A stretch of 64,000 nt of DNA from UBA1046 sp050945515 (GTDB lineage: Bacteria; Bacillota; Clostridia; Saccharofermentanales; DTU023), in NCBI GenBank assembly GCA_050945515.1, contig JBMNTB010000005.1:1-64000 (forward strand), given 5' to 3'. Position numbers and translations under genes: made by a program. Below the pieces are notes generated by a model. That model was not told the DNA's origin. It made no database searches and saw only the letters and a program-made list of their open reading frames with translations. Below are positions 49,839 through 59,358 of the stretch, in pieces; positions within the stretch are counted from its first letter, which is position 1, and the number at the start of each line of letters is the position of its first letter.

Positions 49839-50806
49839 TAATCTGAGACCACAATACTGCCACTGCAGTGTTGTGGCTCTGCAGGGCGGATCATATTGAC
49901 CGCTTCAGAGATGATATAACGGGGTCTGGCCTTGATTTCAGTAAAAATTTTACTGATGTAAATGCCGATCAGACCGAGGCTGATTAAGGTCGAGCTCCCA
50001 ATTAGAAGCTGGAGCAAAATAACCGTCGTAAAACCGGAAGCTGCCCGGCCTAAAAAATAATTGACCAGTGTCTGGATGCCGAGAACAAAGAAAATTACAA
50101 ATAAAATCAGACCGATAAAAGAAATCAGATACAGTGGTTTTGCTGAAAAACCGGTCATAGCATCCAGTGACAATCTGATTAAATCACGGATCCTCCACTT
50201 GCTCTTGCCGCTTGTTCGCTCAGCTACCTCAAAACTGAAACTAGTGCGCCTAAAGCCCAGCCACAGAGAGAGGGCCCGGAAGAAAGTGTTTTGCTCGGGC
50301 AAGGTGCGCCAGGCATCGACAACACGACGATCTAACAGCTTGAAATCTGAGGCATTGGTCAGATCATAACCGGACAGTCTGCGGAAGTTGCCATAGAAAA
50401 TCCCGGCATTAAGCTTAGACCAGAGGGATTCTTTGCCCCTTTTAGCTTTTTTGCCCTCTACCACTTCATAGCCCTGATTCCATAAGGCGAGCATTTCAGG
50501 TATATAGGAGGGCGGGTGCTGCAAATCGCCGTCCATCAGGATAATCGCATCTCCGCCGGCCAGATCAAGACCGGCACAAATAGCAGCTTCCTTGCCGAAG
50601 TTGCGGGAAAAATGGAAAACGCGGATTCTTTGATCGGCAGCAGCAGCTGTAGTCAGCTGCTGCCAGCTACCATCAGTTGAGCCATCGTCAATAGCTATGA
50701 TTTCCCAACTGCTTCCTGTCCCTTCCAGAATCGGTATGCACACGTCAAGAGTTTGCTGAATCTGCGTTTCTTCATTGTAGAAAGGAATTATCAAGGACAG
50801 CTGCAC
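49838..50806 (-). CDS. GT2 polyprenyl-phosphate glycosyltransferase (DPM1/GtrB-like)
   Basis: A 322-residue glycosyltransferase that transfers a sugar from a nucleotide sugar to a lipid-phosphate carrier. Catalytic motifs are IPFYNEE, IAIDDGSTDGS, MDGDLQHPP and SGKSKWRIRDLIRLSLD. Two C-terminal membrane helices (ISFIGLILFVIFFVLGIQ and LLQLLIGSSTLISLGLIG) are typical of the GtrB/YkcC type. GTG 50806 is chosen since GGAGG lies 6 bases upstream; the open frame extends to 50866 with non-family residues. It is divergent from pgk-tpiA. Confidence 0.93.
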   Translation of the reverse strand: MQLSLIIPFYNEETQIQQTLDVCIPILEGTGSSWEIIAIDDGSTDGSWQQLTTAAAADQRIRVFHFSRNFGKEAAICAGLDLAGGDAIILMDGDLQHPPSYIPEMLALWNQGYEVVEGKKAKRGKESLWSKLNAGIFYGNFRRLSGYDLTNASDFKLLDRRVVDAWRTLPEQNTFFRALSLWLGFRRTSFSFEVAERTSGKSKWRIRDLIRLSLDAMTGFSAKPLYLISFIGLILFVIFFVLGIQTLVNYFLGRAASGFTTVILLQLLIGSSTLISLGLIGIYISKIFTEIKARPRYIISEAVNMIRPAEPQHCSGSIVVSD

Positions 50807-50854
50807 ACTAAACCTCCGACAGTGCAAAGATAAATCTATTCTAACACAGCCTAA

Positions 50855-50883
50855 TTGTAAAAACATTGGCGCCGTACTAGAAT
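50855..50883 (+). promoter_or_regulatory. Promoter of pgk-tpiA
   Basis: TTGTAA at 50855-50860 and TAGAAT at 50878-50883 with a 17-base spacer. The leader of about 85 bases is AT-rich and contains the inverted repeat AGATAT/ATATCT (50893-50907) and the perfect palindrome CAGCGCTAGCGCTG (50947-50960) just before the ribosome binding site. Confidence 0.5.
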
Positions 50884-50975
50884 GAGACTATTAGATATTA
50901 TATATCTGCTGATAAATTTATATATATATCGATTAAAAATTTTAGACAGCGCTAGCGCTGCAAAGGAGCAAACGG

Positions 50976-52922
50976 ATGTCTTTATTACAGAAAAAATCTC
51001 TCTCTGACCTGAAAGTTCAAGGGAAAAAAGTGATTATGCGGGTGGACTTCAATGTTCCGCTCGACAAGGAGACCGGTGCGATTACTGATGATACCCGCAT
51101 TAAGGCAGCTCTGCCCTCTATTCAATATCTGTTGGAACAAGGTGCCAAACTGATTCTGGTATCACATTTGGGACGACCGAAAGGATTTGACCCGGCCCAG
51201 TCCATGGCTCCGGCGGCCAAACGCTTAGGAGAGCTCCTGGAGCAGGAAGTAATTCTAGCAGCGGATGTCATTGGTGAAGATGCCAAGAGCAAGGCGGCGC
51301 TACTAAAAGAGGGCGAAATCCTGATGTTGGAAAATGTCAGATATCATAAGGAAGAGACTGCCAATGATCGCAGTTTTGCTAAGAAGCTGGCTTCTTTGGC
51401 AGAAGTTTATGTCAATGATGCTTTTGGCACCTCGCATCGTGCCCATGCCTCTACATACGGCCTGGCCAAGTTTTTACCATCTGCCGCCGGCTTTTTAGTC
51501 CAGAAGGAACTGGATGTTATGGTTGCTGCTCTGGCGGCACCTGAGCGTCCGTTCACAGCCATTATCGGCGGAGCAAAAGTATCGGACAAAATAGGAGTGT
51601 TGGAAAATTTGTTGGACAAAGTAGATAATCTGCTGATTGGTGGCGCGATGGCGTATACTTTCTACGCTGCCCAAGGCTGGGAAACAGGCAATTCTCTTAT
51701 CGAAGCCGATAAACAGGAAGTGGCTCTCGGTATTTTGGAGAAGGCGAAAGCTAAGGGTGTAAATTTGCTTCTGCCGCAAGATAATATTGTAGCCGATAAA
51801 TTTGCTCCCGATGCTGCCCATAAAGTTGCGCCCGCTGATCAGATTGATCCTAATTGGATGGGTATGGATATCGGGCCGGAAACCATTGCTACATTCTCTG
51901 CGGTAATTAAAGATTCTAAGACCGTCGTTTGGAACGGTCCTATGGGTGTCTTCGAATTCCCGGCCTTTGCCGAAGGGACCAGAAAAATCGCTGCTGCTGT
52001 CGCTGAATCGGGTGCAACTTCCATTATCGGCGGCGGCGACTCAGCCTCAGCTCTGGAGCAATTGGGCTATGCTGAGAAAGTAACACATATTTCCACCGGA
52101 GGCGGTGCCTCGCTTGAATTGCTGGAAGGTAAAGTGCTGCCCGGACTGGCGGTGCTCTCAAATCGCAACAGCAGACATTTATTGGCAGCCGGCAATTGGA
52201 AGATGAATAAAGGTACGCCTGCGGAATGTCAGAAGCTGATCGAACAATTACTACCCTTAGTTACAGAAGCTAAGGCGGAAGTGGTACTTGGTGTTCCTTA
52301 CACTGCTTTGTCTACAGCGCTGGATCTGGTGTCAGGAACAGCTGTAACGATCGCAGCTCAGAACGGATATGCAGTTGACAGCGGTGCCTATACCGGTGAA
52401 ATATCTATGAAGATGCTGGCGGATATGAATGTTTCCTATGTGATTGTTGGCCATTCCGAGCGGCGTGAGTATTTCCAAGAAAGCAATGCTGAGATCAATG
52501 CTAAAGTTAAGGCTGCTCTGGATTGGGGCGTATTCCCGATTATTTGTGTCGGTGAATCATTGGCCCAGCGTGAAAAAAATGAAACTTTCGATTTTATCAG
52601 GACTCAAATCCGCGAGTGTTTTGCAGGTATTGAAGCGAAAGACTTTTTCCGCCTGGTGGTAGCCTACGAGCCGATTTGGGCTATCGGCACCGGCCGTACG
52701 GCGACTGATGAACAGGCGCAGGAAGTCTGTGCTTTCATCCGTCAGGAATTGGCAGATCTATATGATGCGAAGGCGGCAGACGAGATTCGGATTCTCTACG
52801 GCGGATCGGTCAATGCAGCAAATGCAGCCGGACTTTTTGCTCAGGCTGATGTTGATGGCGGTCTGGTGGGCGGTGCTTCGCTCAAAGCTGAAGATTTCTC
52901 GCTGATTGCTGCTGTTGAATAG
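50976..52922 (+). CDS. pgk-tpiA: Phosphoglycerate kinase-triosephosphate isomerase fusion
   Basis: One 648-residue open frame with two glycolytic enzymes. Residues 1 to about 395 are phosphoglycerate kinase (VIMRVDFNVPL, GGAKVSDKIGVLENLL, GPMGVFE, GGGDSASALEQLG, STGGGASLELLEGK). After a linker of only a few residues (LSNRNSRH), residues about 400-648 are a complete triosephosphate isomerase (LLAAGNWKMNKG, VGHSERREYFQE, AYEPIWAIGTGR, YGGSVN). Both active sites look intact, including the TIM Lys, His and Glu. A natural fusion of this order is known in Thermotoga. GGAG precedes the ATG. gap (GAPDH) is not nearby. Confidence 0.96.
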   Translation: MSLLQKKSLSDLKVQGKKVIMRVDFNVPLDKETGAITDDTRIKAALPSIQYLLEQGAKLILVSHLGRPKGFDPAQSMAPAAKRLGELLEQEVILAADVIGEDAKSKAALLKEGEILMLENVRYHKEETANDRSFAKKLASLAEVYVNDAFGTSHRAHASTYGLAKFLPSAAGFLVQKELDVMVAALAAPERPFTAIIGGAKVSDKIGVLENLLDKVDNLLIGGAMAYTFYAAQGWETGNSLIEADKQEVALGILEKAKAKGVNLLLPQDNIVADKFAPDAAHKVAPADQIDPNWMGMDIGPETIATFSAVIKDSKTVVWNGPMGVFEFPAFAEGTRKIAAAVAESGATSIIGGGDSASALEQLGYAEKVTHISTGGGASLELLEGKVLPGLAVLSNRNSRHLLAAGNWKMNKGTPAECQKLIEQLLPLVTEAKAEVVLGVPYTALSTALDLVSGTAVTIAAQNGYAVDSGAYTGEISMKMLADMNVSYVIVGHSERREYFQESNAEINAKVKAALDWGVFPIICVGESLAQREKNETFDFIRTQIRECFAGIEAKDFFRLVVAYEPIWAIGTGRTATDEQAQEVCAFIRQELADLYDAKAADEIRILYGGSVNAANAAGLFAQADVDGGLVGGASLKAEDFSLIAAVE

Positions 52923-53019
52923 AAGCTGAAACGACAAAGCAAGCTAATATTTTCCGGCTTTGACTGCAAGAGCTATGGTCAGAGCTGAGTTTTGGATGAG
53001 AGGACATAATATAAAGCAG

Positions 53020-54585
53020 ATGAAGATTATTCCGGTTAGGCGTCCGGTAGTGCTGACAATACTCGATGGCTGGGGTCAATCAGAGATTATTGACGGCAAT
53101 GCTGTCAGAGCAGCCAGAACGCCAAATCTTAACCGCTTGGCCCGTGAGTGGCCCACAACTATGATCAGAACTTCCGGTGAGGATGTTGGCCTGCCGGCAG
53201 GCCAAATGGGTAATTCCGAGGTTGGACATACTAATCTGGGTGCCGGCAGGATTGTTTATCAGGATCTGTCTCGAATCAGTCAGGATATAGAGTCAGGTAA
53301 TTATCTGCAAAATACCGCTTTTCTGCAGGCAATCCGCAATGTTAAAGAGCATAATAGTGCTCTGCATTTAATTGGCTTATTGTCCGATGGCGGGGTTCAC
53401 AGCCATCTTAAGCATTTATTCGGGCTGTTGGATTTAGCTGCTCACCAGGGGCTTGAACAGGTATATGTTCATGCTTTTTATGATGGACGAGATGTTTCTC
53501 CTACCTCAGGATTGAATTATACTCGCGAGCTATTGCAGAAGATGCAGGAATTGGGCACAGGTCGCCTAGCCTCAATGTGTGGTCGTTATTATGCTATGGA
53601 TCGAGATTTGCGCTGGGAACGCGTACAAAAGGCATATCAGACTCTGGTTGAGGGCACAGGTCTGACAACTGCCGATCCTCTGGCTTATATTGCCGAATCA
53701 TATGCGCAGAATATAACAGATGAGTTTTTGCTGCCTGTTAATGTGGTTACTGGCGGCAATTTTCCGGCTTTGATTAAGGCTCACGACAGTGTGATCTTTT
53801 TTAACTTCCGGCCGGATCGTGCTCGGGAGCTGACGCGCAGCTTTATGCAACCGGATTTTGCAGGCTTCCCGCTGCCGAAGGGGAATTTTCCACTCTGTTT
53901 TGTGACTATGACAGATTACGATGATACATTCAGCACCTATCCCGGTCTGCTGATTGCCTATGGTCAGGAGCAGATTGAAGATACTTTAGGTCAATATTTA
54001 TCGCAACTGGGATTGAAGCAGCTCAGAATCGCTGAAACAGAAAAATACGCTCATGTGACTTTTTTCTTCAATGCAGGACGGGAAGGAGAACTACCGGGTG
54101 AGGACCATATCTTGATACCTTCGCCTAAAGTGGCAACATATGATTTACAACCTGAGATGAGTGCACCTGAAGTGACTGCGGAAGTACTGAGACGCTTAGA
54201 TACCGGTATTTATGATGTAATCATACTCAATTATGCCAATTGCGATATGGTGGGCCATACCGGTGTTTTCCCGGCAGCAGTACAAGCTGTGGAAACGGTT
54301 GACACTGCAGTTGGTCAAGTTGTGGACAAAGTGCTGGATCGGGATGGGATTGTCCTGATTACGGCTGATCACGGCAATGCCGAACAAATGATTGATCAGG
54401 TCAATGGCGGAGCATTCACTGCTCACACCAGCAATCCGGTTCTGATGATCGGAGCAGGTATCAGAGAGGGTACGCTCAAAGAGGGAAGGCTCTGTGATGT
54501 AGCACCGACAATGTTGGATTTGATGGGAATATCGATCCCGGGAAAAATGACAGGGGAATCCCTGCTTGTTCGTCCAACTATTTAA
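53020..54585 (+). CDS. gpmI: 2,3-bisphosphoglycerate-independent phosphoglycerate mutase
   Basis: GpmI interconverts 3- and 2-phosphoglycerate using two manganese ions and a catalytic serine. The translation has VVLTILDGWG at the start, the serine block QMGNSEVGHTNLGAGRIVYQDL, RYYAMDRDLRWERV, and TADHGNAEQM near the end. From ATG 53020 it is 521 residues, near the family length of about 510. ATGs at 52975 and 52996 are in frame and none of the three has a good ribosome binding site. It lies about 100 bp after pgk-tpiA and is likely cotranscribed. Confidence 0.93.
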   Translation: MKIIPVRRPVVLTILDGWGQSEIIDGNAVRAARTPNLNRLAREWPTTMIRTSGEDVGLPAGQMGNSEVGHTNLGAGRIVYQDLSRISQDIESGNYLQNTAFLQAIRNVKEHNSALHLIGLLSDGGVHSHLKHLFGLLDLAAHQGLEQVYVHAFYDGRDVSPTSGLNYTRELLQKMQELGTGRLASMCGRYYAMDRDLRWERVQKAYQTLVEGTGLTTADPLAYIAESYAQNITDEFLLPVNVVTGGNFPALIKAHDSVIFFNFRPDRARELTRSFMQPDFAGFPLPKGNFPLCFVTMTDYDDTFSTYPGLLIAYGQEQIEDTLGQYLSQLGLKQLRIAETEKYAHVTFFFNAGREGELPGEDHILIPSPKVATYDLQPEMSAPEVTAEVLRRLDTGIYDVIILNYANCDMVGHTGVFPAAVQAVETVDTAVGQVVDKVLDRDGIVLITADHGNAEQMIDQVNGGAFTAHTSNPVLMIGAGIREGTLKEGRLCDVAPTMLDLMGISIPGKMTGESLLVRPTI

Positions 54586-54688
54586 ATATTTATGATATAC
54601 TATATGGTGGCGCGGGACTTAGTTTTCACAGTTCGTTACGCAATAAAACTTAGGCAATAAATAACCTAATATAGTAAAGGAGCATTTC

Positions 54689-57600
54689 ATGGCAAAAGAA
54701 AAGAAAATAGTGACCATGGACGGCAACACGGCTGCAGCTTACGCTTCGTATGCTTTCACCGAGGTTGCAGGAATCTATCCAATCACACCTTCTTCAAACA
54801 TGGCAGACATGGTTGATAAATGGTCTGTACAGGGGATGAAGAATATCTTCGGTCAGACCGTAAACGTGATTGAGATGCAGTCTGAGGCAGGAGCCGCTGG
54901 CGTAGTCCACGGTTCATTGGCAACAGGAGCTTTGACCACGACTTATACAGCTTCACAGGGACTACTTCTGATGATTCCCAATATGTATAAGATCTCAGGC
55001 GAATTGCTACCGGGGGTTTTCCACGTTTCGGCACGTGCAGTTGCTGCACATGCGCTGTCAATCTTTGGTGACCATTCAGACGTTATGGCATGCCGTCAGA
55101 CAGGATTTGCGCTGATCGCCTCAGCAGGCGTACAGCAAGCGATGGATATTGGTTCGATTGCTCACTTGGCGGCAATTAAGAGTAGAGTTCCTTTCCTGCA
55201 TTTCTTTGATGGTTTCCGTACCTCTCATGAGGTCCAGAAGATTGAAGCTTTGGATTATGATGATCTGGCCAAACTGGTTGACCAGGAAGCACTGAGTGCT
55301 TTCCGTGAAAGAGGCCTGACGCCGAACAAGCCCCAATTGCGCGGAACTGCACAGAATCCGGATATTTTCTTCCAGGCCCGTGAAGCGGCTAATCCTTACT
55401 ACGACAAAGTTGCTGATATCGTCGAAGAGTATATGGATGAGATCACTAAATTGACAGGCCGCTATTACAAACCGTTTGTTTACCACGGTGCTGAAGATGC
55501 CGAGAAAGTCGTCATCTGCATGGGTTCAGTTTATGAAACGGTCTGTGAGACGGTTGATTATCTCAATGCCAGAGGACATAAAGTCGGTGCAGTGCATGTT
55601 CACCTCTATCGTCCCTTCTCAGGCAAGCGACTCCTCGCTGCAGTGCCCGAGAGCTGCCAGAAGATTGCAGTACTGGACCGCACTAAGGAGCCCGGCGCAG
55701 AAGGTGAGCCCCTGTATCTTGATGTTAAAGAAGTGTTCTGCAATAGCGGTCGCTCTCCGCTTATCATCGGCGGACGTTATGGTCTGGGTTCTAAAGATAC
55801 TACACCTGATCAAATTCTGGCAGTGTTTAAGCATCTGGACAAAGACAATCCTTGGCATAGCTTTACAATCGGTATCGTTGATGATGTTACACATCTTTCC
55901 TTGCCGATTGAAGAATCTATTGATGTTTCCAGAGAAGGTACGATTTCTGCCCGCTTCTGGGGCTTAGGTTCGGATGGTACTGTCGGAGCCAATAAAAACT
56001 CCATCAAGATCATTGGTGACAATACAGATATGTATGCCCAGGCTTACTTCAGCTATGACTCGAAAAAGTCCGGCGGTGTAACCATTTCCGACCTACGTTT
56101 TGGTCACAATCCGATCAAGGCTCCATATCTGGTTAACAGTGCGGACTTTATTGCCTGTCATAATCAGGCCTATGTTGACAAATATGATATGCTCACTCCG
56201 CTTAAGAAAGGCGGCACTTTCCTGCTCAATACTCTGTGGAAGGATGAAGAATTAGATGAGCATTTGCCCAGCGCCATGAAGCGCTTTATTGCTCAAAATG
56301 ATATCGATTTCTATACGATTGATGCTGTAACTCTAGCTAATGAAATCGGACTTGGTGCCCGCATCAATACCATCATGCAGTCGGCATTCTTCAAACTGGC
56401 CAAGGTTATCCCTTTGGATGATGCAGTCAAGTACATGAAAGAATCCATCGTCAAATCTTATGGCAGACGCGGTGAAGAAGTCGTTCAGATGAACTACAAG
56501 GCCGTTGATTTAGGCATTGAAAACCTCAAGAAAATCGATGTTCCTGCTGAATGGGCCCATGCACCTGAAGATGAGCCGGTCAAACGCGATGTTCCTGATT
56601 TCATCAAGAATGTAGCGGATGTGATGAATGCTCAGAATGGTAACTTGCTGCCGGTTTCCGCTTTCAAGGATGCTGCCGACGGTACCTTCCCGCAAGGAAC
56701 CAGCAAATATGAGAAGCGTGGCATAGCTGTTACAGTTCCGGTCTGGAATCCTGAGACCTGTATCCAGTGCAACCAATGCTCTTATGTTTGTCCGCATGCG
56801 GCGATTCGTCCTTTCCTGCTGACAGAAGAAGAAGCCAAGAATGCTCCGGAAGGTTTTGAAACAGTGGACGGTACGAAGCCATATGATGACTATCAGTTCC
56901 GTATGCAGCTGTCAGTGCTGGACTGCACCGGTTGCGGATCCTGTGTTCAGGTTTGCCCAACTAAAGTTAAATCACTGACGATGGAGCCCATAGGCGATCA
57001 TTTTGCTGAAAGTGATAATTGGGACTACGCTATTTCACTGCCGAGGAAAGCAAATCCGATGAATAAGACCTCGGTCAAGGGTTCACAATTTGAGGAGCCG
57101 CTATTTGAGTTCTCCGGTGCTTGTGCCGGCTGCGGTGAAACACCATATGTCAAACTGGTAACACAGCTGGTCGGAGATCGGATGCAGATTTCCAATGCTA
57201 CCGGATGTTCCTCGATCTATGGCGGTTCCGCTCCCTCCATGCCTTATACACCGAATTCTGAAGGCTACGGTCCGGCTTGGGCGAACAGCTTGTTTGAAGA
57301 CAATGCCGAACATGGTCTGGGAATGCATCTGGGTGTAAAGCAGATCAGAGCTCGTGTCACTGCCAAGATTAAAGAATTGGCTGATATGAATATCCCGGCT
57401 CTGGCCGAACCGGTGCAGAACTGGCTGGAATCTAAGGATGATGCGGATAAGACACGTCAGGTATCGGATGAACTGGTGGCTGCTCTTGAGGCTTACAAGG
57501 GTGAAGCAGATGCTCTGGTGGCGGATATTCTGAACCTCAAAGATTATCTGATCCTGAGATCTACTTGGATTATCGGTGGTGACGGCTGGGCCTATGACAT

Positions 57601-58207
57601 TGGCTATGGCGGTCTGGATCATGTTCTGGCCTCCGGTGAAAATGTCAATGTTCTGGTACTTGACACTGAAGTTTACTCCAATACCGGCGGTCAGGCTTCT
57701 AAATCAACCAATCTTGGTGCAGTTGCTCAGTTTGCCGCCGGCGGCAAAGTAATGAAGAAGAAAGATCTGGGTGCAATGGCCATGACCTATGGTTATGTCT
57801 ATGTGGCACAGATCGCAATGGGAGCCAATCAGCTGCAGACTTTGAGAGCTATCCGTGAGGCTGAAGCCTATGACGGTCCGTCCCTGATCATTGCCTATGC
57901 CCCTTGTATTAACCACGGTATCAGAGGTGGTATGACACTGGTTCAGCAGCGTGAAAAAGATGCAGTTGAGACCGGCTATTGGCATCTCTATCGCTTCAAT
58001 CCCGACCTGAAGAAGGAAGGCAAGAATCCCTTTATTCTGGATTCGAAGGAGCCAAAGCGTCCTTATACCGAATTTTTGGAGAAAGAGGTACGTTATACCT
58101 CGCTGCTTAGGACTTACTCAGAGGACAAAGTCAAGGAGATCTTTGAGAATAGCCGTAAGTCTGCTGAGGAGCGTTATCAATACTATCTCCGTATGGCGGC
58201 TGAATAA
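54689..58207 (+). CDS. nifJ: Pyruvate:ferredoxin (flavodoxin) oxidoreductase, single-chain
   Basis: This 1172-residue homodimeric-type enzyme converts pyruvate and CoA to acetyl-CoA, CO2 and reduced ferredoxin using thiamine diphosphate and three [4Fe-4S] clusters. The N-terminal domain has AGIYPITPSSNMAD and the gamma part GSDGTVGANKNSIKIIG. Two ferredoxin motifs are near residues 690 (CIQCNQCSYVCP) and 745 (CTGCGSCVQVCP). The TPP domain has CAGCGETPYVKL near 811 and GGDGWAYDIGYGGLDH. Length is normal (1170-1180). AAAGGAG lies 8 bases before ATG 54689. It is the main pyruvate-consuming enzyme for both glycolysis and the methylaspartate route. Confidence 0.97.
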   Translation: MAKEKKIVTMDGNTAAAYASYAFTEVAGIYPITPSSNMADMVDKWSVQGMKNIFGQTVNVIEMQSEAGAAGVVHGSLATGALTTTYTASQGLLLMIPNMYKISGELLPGVFHVSARAVAAHALSIFGDHSDVMACRQTGFALIASAGVQQAMDIGSIAHLAAIKSRVPFLHFFDGFRTSHEVQKIEALDYDDLAKLVDQEALSAFRERGLTPNKPQLRGTAQNPDIFFQAREAANPYYDKVADIVEEYMDEITKLTGRYYKPFVYHGAEDAEKVVICMGSVYETVCETVDYLNARGHKVGAVHVHLYRPFSGKRLLAAVPESCQKIAVLDRTKEPGAEGEPLYLDVKEVFCNSGRSPLIIGGRYGLGSKDTTPDQILAVFKHLDKDNPWHSFTIGIVDDVTHLSLPIEESIDVSREGTISARFWGLGSDGTVGANKNSIKIIGDNTDMYAQAYFSYDSKKSGGVTISDLRFGHNPIKAPYLVNSADFIACHNQAYVDKYDMLTPLKKGGTFLLNTLWKDEELDEHLPSAMKRFIAQNDIDFYTIDAVTLANEIGLGARINTIMQSAFFKLAKVIPLDDAVKYMKESIVKSYGRRGEEVVQMNYKAVDLGIENLKKIDVPAEWAHAPEDEPVKRDVPDFIKNVADVMNAQNGNLLPVSAFKDAADGTFPQGTSKYEKRGIAVTVPVWNPETCIQCNQCSYVCPHAAIRPFLLTEEEAKNAPEGFETVDGTKPYDDYQFRMQLSVLDCTGCGSCVQVCPTKVKSLTMEPIGDHFAESDNWDYAISLPRKANPMNKTSVKGSQFEEPLFEFSGACAGCGETPYVKLVTQLVGDRMQISNATGCSSIYGGSAPSMPYTPNSEGYGPAWANSLFEDNAEHGLGMHLGVKQIRARVTAKIKELADMNIPALAEPVQNWLESKDDADKTRQVSDELVAALEAYKGEADALVADILNLKDYLILRSTWIIGGDGWAYDIGYGGLDHVLASGENVNVLVLDTEVYSNTGGQASKSTNLGAVAQFAAGGKVMKKKDLGAMAMTYGYVYVAQIAMGANQLQTLRAIREAEAYDGPSLIIAYAPCINHGIRGGMTLVQQREKDAVETGYWHLYRFNPDLKKEGKNPFILDSKEPKRPYTEFLEKEVRYTSLLRTYSEDKVKEIFENSRKSAEERYQYYLRMAAE

Positions 58208-58277
58208 GCGGCTGGCACTTAGTTGCTGTGGCGGGTAAATTGAACGCCCGGAGCTAAGGGAGAAATATGTTATAATG

Positions 58278-58308
58278 AGAGCCCGTTCTCGACACGAGAA
58301 CGGGCTCT
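58278..58308 (+). terminator. Strong hairpin after nifJ
   Basis: AGAGCCCGTTCTCG (58278-58291) pairs perfectly with 58295-58308 around a 3-base loop. The following sequence (TAATCTT) is a poor T-tract, but position and stem strength fit a terminator. A TATAAT hexamer (58271-58276) lies directly before it, 55 bp before the next gene. Confidence 0.65.
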
Positions 58309-58330
58309 TAATCTTAACCCGAGGCCTGCC

Positions 58331-59347
58331 ATGAAGATTACAGGACAAGATAAATATTTACTATCAGATACCCTGGTTCCGGATATATTCATACAGGAAT
58401 ATATGCCCAAACTGGGACATGCTGCCACTAAATGTTATCTTTTGCTTCTGTCGGCCTTTCAGAATGGGAAAAGAGAGATCGATAGAAAAGATCTGAGTTT
58501 ACGTTTATCTCATACTCCGAAAGAGATCGATTTGGCCCTAGGTGAGCTGGTCGAAGCCGAATTAATCATATTGGAGCAGAATGGGATTAAATTGTCGGAC
58601 TTAAAAGCGATAGAGATCAAAACGCTGATTGAGGATCAGCAGAGTTCTCAGGTATCAATATTGTCACCGGAAATAATCTCTGAACGCGAACAGGTTGTCA
58701 CTGCTATTAATAATGAATATTTCCAGGGCCTCATGACGCATGCCTGGTACAATATGATTGATAATTGGTTTCTGCAATATCAATTTGAACCGGCTGTAGT
58801 TCAGGCTCTATTTGCTGAAGCTACCGCTTCAGATAAATGGGGCCGATTAAATAGACCATTTCTAAATGCTATTGCCGACAGATGGGCCAAACATAAAATC
58901 CGAACATTTTCCGAGCTCAGTGATTTTTATGAAGAAAATGAGAAATTCCTGGCCATTTATAGATATGTATGCAAAGAGTTGAGGATTCCGAGCAATGCAC
59001 CGAGTATGAGATTAGTAGAAAGCTGGGTTTATGAGCTCGGTTTTGATCTGGAAGTCATCAGTCTAGCTCTTGAGAATAGTGCAGGCAGCAGCAATCCTCT
59101 GAATTATGCTGATGCGACTTTAAAGCGCTGGCATGACAAAAATTTGCAATCTGCTGCAGATGTAAAGAAGGAACAAAAGGAATGGCAAGGCAGTAGAAAA
59201 CAGAACAGACGCAGTTCGATGAAAGCTAGCAATCGAGGGAATTATGCCGGTTCAGATTCGTTTGTCGATTATAATGCTGCCTTCGGGCTCAAGTATCCTA
59301 AAATTAAGGATGAGGGCGATGAAATTGTGAATGAGGATGAACAGTAA
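58331..59347 (+). CDS. DnaD/DnaB-like replication initiation protein
   Basis: A 338-residue protein of the DnaD family, which helps load the replicative helicase in Bacillota. The N-terminal 100 residues look like a winged helix (ATKCYLLLLSAFQNGKREIDRKDLSLRLSHTPKEI). Two DnaD C-terminal-type helical modules follow (about 140-200 and 215-280), the second ending in NPLNYADATLKRWHDKNL, the typical YxxxI-like end. The tail is basic and then acidic. It precedes a DnaI-like ATPase by 11 bp, the usual DnaD/DnaB-DnaI pairing. GAGG lies 6 bases before the ATG. Confidence 0.88.
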   Translation: MKITGQDKYLLSDTLVPDIFIQEYMPKLGHAATKCYLLLLSAFQNGKREIDRKDLSLRLSHTPKEIDLALGELVEAELIILEQNGIKLSDLKAIEIKTLIEDQQSSQVSILSPEIISEREQVVTAINNEYFQGLMTHAWYNMIDNWFLQYQFEPAVVQALFAEATASDKWGRLNRPFLNAIADRWAKHKIRTFSELSDFYEENEKFLAIYRYVCKELRIPSNAPSMRLVESWVYELGFDLEVISLALENSAGSSNPLNYADATLKRWHDKNLQSAADVKKEQKEWQGSRKQNRRSSMKASNRGNYAGSDSFVDYNAAFGLKYPKIKDEGDEIVNEDEQ

Positions 59348-59358
59348 GGTGATTAGCG

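Noticed and set aside
52130..52200. Frameshift or missing stop between pgk and tpiA
   Set aside because: Both halves are complete and in the same frame, and the linker reads sensibly; a natural fusion is known.
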